From Synergistaceae bacterium (GTDB lineage Bacteria; Synergistota; Synergistia; Synergistales; Aminobacteriaceae), in contig JAISQE010000091.1 in assembly GCA_031274425.1 (NCBI GenBank), positions 1-59,710 on the forward strand: DNA of 59,710 nucleotides, read 5' to 3'. Positions within the stretch are counted from its first letter, which is position 1, and each line of letters begins with the position of its first letter. The position numbers were made by a program, and so were the translations under genes. The notes under the pieces were generated by a model. That model saw only the letters and a list, made by a program, of their open reading frames with translations. It did no database searches and was not told the DNA's origin. Below are positions 25,259-32,242 of this stretch, in pieces.

Positions 25259-26167
25259 GGAGAACGTCTCCATCTGCCCGCCGTAGAGCTCCCGCGAAAA
25301 TTCGCTTATCCCCGGAATCCCGCAGGCGTCCGCCCGACAGTGTTTGCAGTGTTGAAACACCTCCAGGTGTCTGGCCCCCGCCTCCCTCGCCCTTTGGAGC
25401 ATGTCGCAGTCGGGCTCTTCGATGTGAGAGAGTTCGTGTTGCGGAATCAGGGGTATGATGTTGTAAATATGCGCCCCGGCCTCGCTGGCCGCTCTGGCGA
25501 TGTCCTCGATATGCTCGTCGTTGACGCCGGGGACCAGCACGGTATTCACCTTCACCGTCGCGCCCAGATCGCTCGCCCTGCGGATGCCCTCGAGCTGCCT
25601 CGCCGTCAAAATGCCGCCCATCTCCGGGCCGGTTATCCGCTTTCCCTCGAAGACGATGTAGGACACCACCTTTTCCAGGATGTACGGATCGACGGCGTTC
25701 ACGGTTACCGTGATGGTCTTCACCCCCACCTCGAGGAGCTCTTCCGCGCGGTCTGGAAGGAGCAGCCCATTGGTGCTGAGGCACTTTATCAGGTGCGGGT
25801 AGGCTTTATGGACGGCGCGAAATGCCTCTACGGCGGAGTTCGTCGCCAGCGTGTCCCCTGGCCCGGCTATTCCCACCACGGTGATGTCCGGGCAGAGCGA
25901 TAGGGCCTTTTTCACGGTCTCCACGGCTTGATTGGGGTGCAGAATGCCTGCCGTCACGCCCGGGCGCACCTCTTCTTTATTGAACGCGCGATTGCAAAAC
26001 CGGCACTGGATATTGCAGGCCGGAGATACCGGGAGGTGGAGCCTGCCGAATTTGTTGTGCGCTTCCGCTCCGAAGCAGGGGTGAAGCTGACTGACCTTTC
26101 GCGCGGACTCCTGCGCGGACTTTCTCGCCATTGCCATTACAGTTCCAATTTCTGTTATTCTGGCCAT
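25250..26167 (-). CDS. NifB-like radical SAM protein (cofactor precursor synthesis)
   Basis: A 305-residue radical SAM enzyme with the NifB hallmark HPCFGAEAHNKFGRLHLPVSPACNIQC split over residues 29-55: Cys31, and the SAM cluster CxxxCxxC at 51, 55 and 58 (CNIQCRFC). A C-terminal HCKHCRADACG segment matches NifB. NifB builds the 8Fe-9S-C core (NifB-co). The C-terminal NifX-like domain is absent here. I choose ATG 26167, with GAGGG 10 nt upstream; GTG 26176 is possible. It is the first enzyme gene of the nitrogenase-like set, preceded by a leader with a terminator. Confidence 0.93.
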   Translation of the reverse strand: MARITEIGTVMAMARKSAQESARKVSQLHPCFGAEAHNKFGRLHLPVSPACNIQCRFCNRAFNKEEVRPGVTAGILHPNQAVETVKKALSLCPDITVVGIAGPGDTLATNSAVEAFRAVHKAYPHLIKCLSTNGLLLPDRAEELLEVGVKTITVTVNAVDPYILEKVVSYIVFEGKRITGPEMGGILTARQLEGIRRASDLGATVKVNTVLVPGVNDEHIEDIARAASEAGAHIYNIIPLIPQHELSHIEEPDCDMLQRAREAGARHLEVFQHCKHCRADACGIPGISEFSRELYGGQMETFSHG

Positions 26168-26215
26168 CGTTTGCACGTTCCCTCGTCGTCATAAATTCGA
26201 GCGTAAATTTGAGAA

Positions 26216-26253
26216 TGAAAAAAAGTCAGCTTCCTGATGAAAGCTGACTTCAA
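26216..26253 (-). terminator. Intrinsic terminator (attenuator) before the NifB-like gene
   Basis: On the minus strand AAGTCAGCTT and AAGCTGACTT form a perfect 10-bp stem (26241-26250 with 26223-26232) around an 8-nt loop, followed by seven T. It lies downstream of the promoter at 26464-26491 and upstream of the NifB-like start (26167). Readthrough is therefore needed to express the operon from that promoter. Confidence 0.85.
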
Positions 26254-26389
26254 AACGGGATCTTCTTATTTCGCGGCGTCACATCATCATGGCAAACACA
26301 AATCTATATATGTACATTCGCGGCAAGCATCGCTCATCCGCTGCATCCGATTGCACATACACATGATTTGCGTTCCGAAGTCCCGTTTT
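26252..26389 (-). promoter_or_regulatory. Long-range complementary arms in the nitrogenase-like operon leader
   Basis: The start of the leader frame (AAAACGGGACTTC, minus strand 26389-26377) is complementary to GAAGATCCCGTTTT (26265-26252) just before the terminator: 9 bp, one bulge, then 4 bp. The GACTTC part could instead pair with GAAGTC of the terminator's own 5' arm. These pairings would depend on whether a ribosome occupies the leader frame. Confidence 0.5.
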
Positions 26390-26394
26390 CGCAT
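26287..26394 (-). CDS. 35-codon Met/Cys-rich leader peptide
   Basis: A small frame, ATG 26394 to TGA 26289-26287, with GAGAGGG about 10 nt upstream. Met occurs at 1, 11, 13, 17 and 20, and Cys at 12, 14, 24, 27 and 33. The core IMCMCNRMQRM has four Met and two Cys in eleven codons. It lies between the promoter and the attenuator-like terminator. The codon content fits ribosome-stalling control by methionine and cysteine supply, as in amino-acid biosynthetic leaders. An alternative is a functional small Cys-rich metal or Fe-S binding protein (C-x-C, C-x2-C). An in-frame ATG at 26403 has poorer spacing. Confidence 0.65.
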   Translation of the reverse strand: MRKRDFGTQIMCMCNRMQRMSDACRECTYIDLCLP

Positions 26395-26425
26395 AAAATT
26401 CATTCCCTCTCGATCTTTTAAAAGC

Positions 26426-26452
26426 AATAACTTATAAAATCAATAAGTTATT
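26426..26452. promoter_or_regulatory. Perfect 10-bp inverted repeat just downstream of the promoter
   Basis: AATAACTTAT (26426-26435) and ATAAGTTATT (26443-26452) are perfect complements with a 7-nt spacer. The repeat lies at about +5 to +31 of the predicted transcript, so it could be an operator or a 5' RNA hairpin. Confidence 0.6.
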
Positions 26453-26463
26453 AATAATTTGAG

Positions 26464-26491
26464 ATTATACCTCCTGATACTTATTTGTCAA
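26464..26491 (-). promoter_or_regulatory. Strong sigma70-type promoter of the nitrogenase-like operon
   Basis: On the minus strand a consensus TTGACA (26491-26486) and a consensus TATAAT (26469-26464) are separated by 16 nt. This is the only strong promoter I see driving the 26.4-6.8 kb gene set. Confidence 0.8.
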
Positions 26492-26513
26492 GACGCGATC
26501 ATCCCCAAACTGC

Positions 26514-26550
26514 AGGGTAGGGTATAGGGTATAGGGTATAAGGGTATAAG
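26514..26550. repeat. Heptamer repeat (GGGTATA)n
   Basis: About four near-perfect GGGTATA units lie in the gap between the nitrogenase-like operon promoter and the 3' end of the Sel1 gene. Confidence 0.75.
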
Positions 26551-26568
26551 TCTCAATGAATTTTTCGA

Positions 26569-26597
26569 GTTCGATGGGGCATTTCTTCGCATCGAAC
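26569..26597 (-). terminator. Hairpin after the Sel1-repeat gene
   Basis: GTTCGATG (26569-26576) and CATCGAAC (26590-26597) form an 8-bp stem 37 nt past the Sel1 stop. There is no T-run, so terminator function is uncertain. Confidence 0.35.
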
Positions 26598-26633
26598 CGC
26601 GTGGTATCCTGCGTCGGAGTCGTATCGCTATGG

Positions 26634-28601
26634 TCAATTTCCACTCGCAGTGGAAGCCTTGCGTTCCCACTCGGCGGCCTGCGCTTCGTCGGGCTGGACG
26701 CCTAATCCTTCGCGGTAGATGATGGACATATTCTCCATCGCCTTTGCGTTGCCGCCTTCGGCCGCGACGCGCGTCCATTTCACGCCCTCCGCAGGGTTTT
26801 GAGCGACCCCGGCCCCGGTGAGATATGCCACGCCGACGCACATCTGCGCCTCAGCGTTTCCTCCATCAGCGGCTTTCATGAACAGCTCGAACGCGCGCGC
26901 CTTGTCCTGCGGAACGCCGTCACCCTCGTCGTACATGCGCCCGAGGTAAAGCGCCGAATTGACGTGCCCGGCGTCCGCGGCTTTCTGGTGCCATTCGGCG
27001 GCGCGAGCGTGGTCTTTCTCGACGCCCTCGCCGTTGTAGCACATCACGCCGATGCTGCTCATCGCGAACATGTCGCCCAGATTCGCGCTCTTGAGATACC
27101 ATTCCATCGCTTTCGCGTAATCCTGATTCACGCCGCGCCCGTAGTGATAAAAGTTGCCCGTGAACATCATCGCTCGCGGATGCCCGTTTTCGGCTTCGGC
27201 GGCCTGTCTGAGGTACGCGAACGCCTTCGTGTCGTCTTCCGGGATTCCGTCGCCATCCTTGTACATCTGTCCCAGGTAGAGAGCGGAGAGCGCGTCGCCC
27301 GCGTTGGCCGCCCGTTCGTGCCAGCGTGCGGCCTCCGCGGGGTCGGCGGGTCCGGCATCGCCGTTGTAGTACATCGCCCCGACCATTCTCATGGCGCTCA
27401 CTTCCCCGGCTTCGGCAGCTTTTTTGTACCACTCCATCGCCGACGCGAGATTTTTCTCCGTGCCGAGGCCGTCGTGATACATGGTTCCCAGTCTCAGATA
27501 CGCCCCCTCATAACCCTGACGCGCGGCGGCGAGGTACAGCTCGAACGCCTTCGCCAGGTCCTTCGGCACGCCTTTCGTGTTTCCGTCGTAATACATGTTC
27601 GCGGCCTCGGTCTGCCACTTCGCCTCACCGGCCTCGGCCCGCTTCATCACGTCTACGACGTCCGACCGCTCGATCGATGCGCCTTTATTCGTCACTGTCA
27701 CGGTTGAATTGGAAATTCCCCCCCGCGATTCGACGGCAACGTCTGCCGTCGAAGAAGACGACGCGAGAGCCGACAGCTTCCTCTCCGCGTCAGGGTATCC
27801 CTGGGCCGCGGATTGGCGATACCATTCCAGAGCCGCAGCTTTGTCCTCCGTCACGCCAATACCGTTTTCAAGGAATATCCCCATGTTGTACTGCGCCGTA
27901 GCATCGCCCTGTTCGGCGGATTTTCGGAACAATTGGGCGGCTTTTACCTCGTCCTTCGGCACTCCCAGCCCCCGGAAATACGCCACTCCAAGATTCAGTT
28001 GTCCGCTGGAATTTCCCTGAGCGGCGGATTTACCGAACCATTGCGCGGCGGCGCTATGATCCTGCGGTACTCCAATGCCGTCGCGGTACAGCACGCCCAG
28101 GTTATCCTGCGCCTGTGAATTCCCTTGTTCGGCGGATTTGCGGTACCACTCGGCGGCCTTCGCGAAATCCCGCTCACCGCCGCGCCCCGTCTTGTACATC
28201 ATGCCCATCGCCATTTGAGCGCGCGGCTCGCCCTGTTCCGCCGCCTCGATGAACCACTTCTTCGCCTCTACGTCGTCGTTTGCCGTGCCGTTCCCGTTCA
28301 GGTAGGCCACACCAGCGTTGAACTGCGCGTCGGCGTGGCCCTGCGCCGCGGATTTCAGAAACCACTCCAGCGCCCTGGCGTAATCTTGCGGTATGCCTTT
28401 GTGATAGCCGTTGTAGTAGATTATCCCAACCTCGAACTGCGCGTCCGGGTCGCCGTTCTCCGCGGCCTTCATGATCTCCGGCAGGTTGCCCTGTTCGATC
28501 TCTACGGTGACGGCAAAAACCCCAGATGAAAACATTCCCTCGAACAAAAGAGCCATAAACGACAGTACGCAAATTACCGCGACACGAATTTTCATCCTCA
28601 T
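26634..28601 (-). CDS. Secreted Sel1-repeat protein
   Basis: A 655-residue protein with a signal peptide (VAVICVLSFMALLFEGMFS, cleavage near FA-V) followed almost entirely by Sel1-like repeats of about 36 residues, roughly fifteen copies (pattern A-x2-G-x3-A-x2-x-L-G-x2-Y-x2-G-x-G-V-x2-D). A short non-repeat linker near residues 285-320 (SSSSTADVAVESRGGISNS) divides two blocks. Sel1 arrays are protein-binding solenoids; no partner is identifiable. The three minus-strand genes upstream also encode exported proteins, so this may be an envelope or secretion locus. The first of three closely spaced ATGs is used. Confidence 0.9.
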   Translation of the reverse strand: MRMKIRVAVICVLSFMALLFEGMFSSGVFAVTVEIEQGNLPEIMKAAENGDPDAQFEVGIIYYNGYHKGIPQDYARALEWFLKSAAQGHADAQFNAGVAYLNGNGTANDDVEAKKWFIEAAEQGEPRAQMAMGMMYKTGRGGERDFAKAAEWYRKSAEQGNSQAQDNLGVLYRDGIGVPQDHSAAAQWFGKSAAQGNSSGQLNLGVAYFRGLGVPKDEVKAAQLFRKSAEQGDATAQYNMGIFLENGIGVTEDKAAALEWYRQSAAQGYPDAERKLSALASSSSTADVAVESRGGISNSTVTVTNKGASIERSDVVDVMKRAEAGEAKWQTEAANMYYDGNTKGVPKDLAKAFELYLAAARQGYEGAYLRLGTMYHDGLGTEKNLASAMEWYKKAAEAGEVSAMRMVGAMYYNGDAGPADPAEAARWHERAANAGDALSALYLGQMYKDGDGIPEDDTKAFAYLRQAAEAENGHPRAMMFTGNFYHYGRGVNQDYAKAMEWYLKSANLGDMFAMSSIGVMCYNGEGVEKDHARAAEWHQKAADAGHVNSALYLGRMYDEGDGVPQDKARAFELFMKAADGGNAEAQMCVGVAYLTGAGVAQNPAEGVKWTRVAAEGGNAKAMENMSIIYREGLGVQPDEAQAAEWERKASTASGN

Positions 28602-28623
28602 TCATCTCCTGTACATTGATTTT

Positions 28624-28758
28624 TCAGAACAGCTCCGGCATAACTTCGTACTCGGCCAGTTTCAACACCAGTTCCTTTATGGCGGACATGACTTGTCGCG
28701 GTGAAGCGTCGACGCACAGATTGATGCACGATTTATCTTTCCCTTTTTTCGCGGGCTG
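28624..28758 (-). other. In-frame open segment directly after a stop codon
   Basis: After the TAA of the 28759-29940 gene the same frame stays open for 44 sense codons to TGA at 28624-28626. The translation looks protein-like (SPRQVMSAIKELVLKLAEYE). It could be a small separate gene starting at an internal ATG, or the former C-terminus of the upstream protein cut off by a nonsense change. No ribosome binding site decides this. Confidence 0.35.
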
Positions 28759-29940
28759 TTACCACGGAACCTTTTCCATCTGCGACCAGTCACCGCTGAA
28801 GTTCGACGAATGGTTGGGATTGAACGTGGAGTCGTTAGTGTAGTATGTGTTGCCGTCGCCGTTTCTCCACGCGTAGCCGTAGCCCGTCGGGGCATCGTAC
28901 TTTTCGCCGCCGCCGCTCCACGTATCTACGCCGGTGATGGCGTTCGTCCAGCCGCGCGTAACGTTCGACTGGGCCTGTCGCCGATTTTCGATGGCTGACT
29001 GATTATTGCTCGCCCGTACCTGGGCGGCCCGTATCGTCCGGATCGCGTCTTCCTGGCGTTTGATCTCGCGCAGCATCCCTTGCGTCGTTATCGTCTCGAC
29101 CGTTTCAGCCCATACTGGGTCGGGGCCACTGTTGCTCAAGATTAAAGCGAAATCATTCTCATGCGCCTTTAATTTCCCCTCAAGTGCGCTCATGGCCATA
29201 ATCTGAACATCCCACAGAATGGAATACTTCCCGTAAGAGAGCGGCGACGTACTCATCCACGTTCTGTAATTGGCCACAATGAACCCGACTTCTTCATGCC
29301 GTTTGCCCTCTTTGACGTAGGAGTATTCCGCCACGGCCAGATCGTAAGTCCGGCCTTGATAGATGTTGCATGACGCCATAGCATTGAGGCGCGGTATATC
29401 TCTGGCGTTTTCCTCCTCGACGGCTTTGTTGATCACGCTGTCCAAGCCTTGAGGGCGCGTAATTTCTTTTATCCGTACGCCGGAGATTTCAGAATTTTGC
29501 TTTAACAGCCAGTTGAGGAAATCGGAGGCCGTCATGAGCTGCAACGCCAACACTCCGAAATCCGGGTCTATCTGTAACTGCGAAAATGACGCGGGCGGCG
29601 TGAACATCGGCCACTTTTGATTGAAATGGAATTTGAAGGGCGTGGAGTAAACGAACTTAGCTTCGTCGGGGCCATTGACCTCGAACATGAGGTACGCGGG
29701 ATTTGCGTAAATGTTAAGGTTCCACACAACCTGAGAACCTTTCCCGATCTCCCACCCGTCCGGCACAGCCACGGTCGCCGCTACCGCGTCGTTCATCTGC
29801 GGATCGAGCATCTCGTGTCGCTTGACCAGCAGCCCCTGAGCCGCGAAGACCGGAGCTGAGGCAAAAATCGCCGCCGTCAAAACCAGCGTGGCCGTAAATC
29901 CCGTACGCGCCCAAAAGCGTTTTTTTCCGTGATTTCTCAT
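28759..29940 (-). CDS. Secreted protein of unknown function
   Basis: A 393-residue protein with a signal peptide (ATLVLTAAIFASAPVFA). Residues about 40-130 contain VAVPDGWEIGKGSQVVWN, resembling the 'VPDGW' start of the repeated domains in the next upstream protein. The C-terminus (GYGYAWRNGDGNTYYTNDS, then NFSGDWSQME) is a tail I associate with uncharacterised exported bacterial proteins. The start overlaps the end of the 29937-30845 gene by 4 nt, so the two are co-translated. I do not recognise a function. Confidence 0.75.
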   Translation of the reverse strand: MRNHGKKRFWARTGFTATLVLTAAIFASAPVFAAQGLLVKRHEMLDPQMNDAVAATVAVPDGWEIGKGSQVVWNLNIYANPAYLMFEVNGPDEAKFVYSTPFKFHFNQKWPMFTPPASFSQLQIDPDFGVLALQLMTASDFLNWLLKQNSEISGVRIKEITRPQGLDSVINKAVEEENARDIPRLNAMASCNIYQGRTYDLAVAEYSYVKEGKRHEEVGFIVANYRTWMSTSPLSYGKYSILWDVQIMAMSALEGKLKAHENDFALILSNSGPDPVWAETVETITTQGMLREIKRQEDAIRTIRAAQVRASNNQSAIENRRQAQSNVTRGWTNAITGVDTWSGGGEKYDAPTGYGYAWRNGDGNTYYTNDSTFNPNHSSNFSGDWSQMEKVPW

Positions 29941-30845
29941 TTCGTCGCCTCCCTGAACATCTTAGCGAGCTGATTTCTCCCGTATCCGACTTTCAGTGAG
30001 AGTATCAGGGTTTTCAAGTCCCTGTGCTCACCCATCACCGTTACGGCGTCGCTTATGCCATCCTCAACGCCCACCAGGACAAATCCCGTGGCCCCGGTTG
30101 CGTTTGTGCAGGAAATTCTGTAGAACCCACCGTCAGTTTTTTCCGGCGCGCCGGTCCTGGAGCCCTGACTTTCGATCCCCTCTATCGTGCTTTTCATTAA
30201 GGTCTCCGTATCCTCCTCGCCTTCGGCGGATACGGCGCTCGTTACCATAACGACCGCCGCCATACCCGGGGAAGTTATGACGACGCTGCCCGCGTTGTCG
30301 TCGTTCGCCGTCCAGCCCGCGGGGATTTCGACCGAGAAATGACCAAAATCCCCGGCGTCGTCGAGCGCCGCCCACATGCTTTCGATGTCGGGGTGTTCGC
30401 CGCGAATTTTTATGGAAGCCTCAATCGCCGCGAGTTCCGGGTGTCTGCCCAACGACATCACGGCGAAACCCGTGCCGTTCTCCGCCCAGGCGCACATGTG
30501 GCCTGTCTTTCCGTATCCGTTCCTCATCGTAAAGGCGTAACGCCCGCCGCCCATATCCCTGGGGACGGTGCCCTTTTGCCCGTCGGACAATACCTCGGCG
30601 TAGGTTTTGGAATCCCCGCCCTCGGCGTCGCCCGCCGCTACCATGACCACAACCACCGCCTCGCTGTCCGGGGACAGGAGAGTCACGCCGCCGTTTTCAT
30701 CCTCCTGCGACTGCCAGCCGTCAGGCACTTCCACCGAGATATTTTCAAATTCCCTCACGGCTGCGATCGCGGACGCCGTGAAAAACAGGATAAAAACCAA
30801 AACCGCTGCCGCCGTGAAAATTTTTTTGCTGTTTTTGCGCGTCAT
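29937..30845 (-). CDS. Secreted protein with two copies of a 'VPDGW' domain
   Basis: A 302-residue protein with a signal peptide (IFTAAAVLVFILFFTASAIA). Two internal repeats are visible: ISVEVPDGWQSQEDENGG with LLSPDSEAVVVVMV (about 37-72), and FSVEIPAGWTANDDNAGS with VITSPGMAAVVMVTS (about 165-200). Each is followed by a segment ending in a G-x-H-P/R-(E/D)-L pattern. It starts at ATG 30845 with AAGGAG 9 nt upstream; the earlier ATG lacks a site. The function is unknown. It is probably co-transcribed with the 28759-29940 and 30895-31323 genes. Confidence 0.75.
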   Translation of the reverse strand: MTRKNSKKIFTAAAVLVFILFFTASAIAAVREFENISVEVPDGWQSQEDENGGVTLLSPDSEAVVVVMVAAGDAEGGDSKTYAEVLSDGQKGTVPRDMGGGRYAFTMRNGYGKTGHMCAWAENGTGFAVMSLGRHPELAAIEASIKIRGEHPDIESMWAALDDAGDFGHFSVEIPAGWTANDDNAGSVVITSPGMAAVVMVTSAVSAEGEEDTETLMKSTIEGIESQGSRTGAPEKTDGGFYRISCTNATGATGFVLVGVEDGISDAVTVMGEHRDLKTLILSLKVGYGRNQLAKMFREATK

Positions 30846-30894
30846 ATCGTTTTCTCCTTTCATAATTTACATCTCTCCCTTACTCCGGTGCCGC

Positions 30895-31323
30895 TCATCG
30901 CCCACCTGCCGACAAGTTTTCGTCCGGCACGGCGCGGGACGTTCGCTCTTTTCGCGTGAATATCATTTCCTCGTCCTCGTAGCTCAGCGTAAGGATGAGT
31001 TTTTCGCCCTCGATCCTGTACCCGAAATCCATCCCCGTGTCCTCGATCTCAGGTATATCGCGAGAGTGTACGCGAAGCGTTTTACCGTCCGCCTCCCACG
31101 TCGCGTTCGCGAACTGTTCCCTGTCGCCGAGGCGATTTTCAAAAAAGGCCGTGCCGTCGGCCCTGAAAGTGAAAGTTGTCGTCTCGACGGGAGTATATTC
31201 CTCGTCCCTGTGTTCCCACGCCCCAATCAGCCGCTCGTCGTTCGCCGCCCGCGCGGGCCTCGGCAAAAAAGCGGCAAAAAACAGGAGCGCGATTGCCGCG
31301 AGCGCAAAAATTTTTTCCCTCAA
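30895..31323 (-). CDS. Small secreted lipocalin-like protein
   Basis: A 142-residue protein with a signal peptide ending near ARA-A. The mature part (LIGAWEHRDEEYT, TFTFRADGTAFFEN, ATWEADGKTLRVH, LILTLSYEDEEMIFTRK) is the alternating beta pattern of lipocalin-like/DUF5640-type stress or copper-resistance-like domains of unknown role. It is the first gene in the run of exported-protein genes on this strand. Confidence 0.7.
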   Translation of the reverse strand: MREKIFALAAIALLFFAAFLPRPARAANDERLIGAWEHRDEEYTPVETTTFTFRADGTAFFENRLGDREQFANATWEADGKTLRVHSRDIPEIEDTGMDFGYRIEGEKLILTLSYEDEEMIFTRKERTSRAVPDENLSAGGR

Positions 31324-31352
31324 TGATATTAGCCCCTTTATGAAAATCTTTT

Positions 31353-32011
31353 TTATTTCGATCTCAGAATCGCCTCGTTGCGAGCTTTTAATGCTTTGTC
31401 TGCGGCGTCCGCCGCCTCGGACAGCTCCTCACGCACCGAAATAGACGGTTCTGTGTCGGCCATGAACATCTCAGCCCGCGCCTCCAGGTCGTCGATGCTG
31501 AGAGTGAGCGCGCGCTCAACGGGCTTCGGGGCCTGGGCGGGTTCGGAGTAGAGCAGATTGTCGGCCAGCTTGCGGAGTTTTGTTACGTTAGAGCCTGGCT
31601 GTTTGCGCTCGATGCGCGACAGGATATTCTCCACGCGCGTGGCCTCGTTTTTGAGATTGTTCCGCGCGTTTCTCGCAATGGATTTTCCGTCCGCGCTCTT
31701 CACGGCAGCCATGTTTATCATCTGGAGCGGAAGCAGGAACACGAGCCCCGCGCCTATCTGAATGAGGAAATAATTCACGAGACTGAACCCGGAAAATCCG
31801 TTGACGACGGCCAGGGCGATAACGGCCACGGTATAGAGAGCCGCGAGCGCGAGTTGCGTGAACGTGTGCGGCGGCTGTCTCCTGTTGTCCGAATGCGTCC
31901 GTTACTCGTATCCGAGAGAGTGATCTTCGCGTGTTGAAGCTCGATCAGGTCATGTACCACACACAGCAGATGCCGAACGCCGCGCTTGTAATTCCGTTCT
32001 TCCTTAAACAT
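31353..32011 (-). pseudogene. Frameshifted membrane protein gene
   Basis: The 3' part (from about 31880 down to 31353) encodes two membrane helices (TQLALAALYTVAVIALAVV, then YFLIQIGAGLVFLLPLQMI) and a soluble tail rich in Arg/Glu/Ala, but has no ATG or ribosome site. Immediately upstream, in another frame, ATG 32011 with GAGGGG ahead opens a 5' part (FKEERNYKRGVRHLLCVVHDL) whose later residues turn non-protein-like. Joining the frames around 31880-31900 gives one sensible protein of about 217 residues. A one-base indel, real or from sequencing, is the simplest explanation. The function is unknown. Confidence 0.55.
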
Positions 32012-32167
32012 AAATTTGAATTTGCCCCTCTTTTTTATGTTTTGAGCAGAAAAAATTTAATCTCTGTCCGAAAGAACGAGAAGTTTGATTTTTGCGTTTA
32101 GGGGTTGTAATTTTGAGCTATATTTTCGCGTGAGGTTTGAATTTTCGATTTTTAATCGATTTCTATC

Positions 32168-32196
32168 TTGTTCTGAAATTTGAAATATCGTATAAT
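32168..32196 (+). promoter_or_regulatory. Promoter of the MFS-LuxR gene
   Basis: TTGTTC (32168-32173), 17 nt, and a consensus TATAAT (32191-32196) lie 46 nt before the GTG start. The surrounding 230-nt divergent gap is strongly AT-rich. Confidence 0.65.
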
Positions 32197-32242
32197 ATTT
32201 TGTTCAGTCTTTGAATGCAGCTGTTAATCTGTCCGAAGCGGA

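Noticed and set aside
25212-25784. Long N-terminal extension of the NifX-like protein
   Set aside because: It overlaps the NifB-like gene in another frame and has shadow-like composition; NifX family members start at the KIAVAS segment.
26237-26437. 66-residue plus-strand open frame in the leader of the nitrogenase-like operon
   Set aside because: It is antisense to the Met/Cys leader frame and lacks a ribosome binding site.
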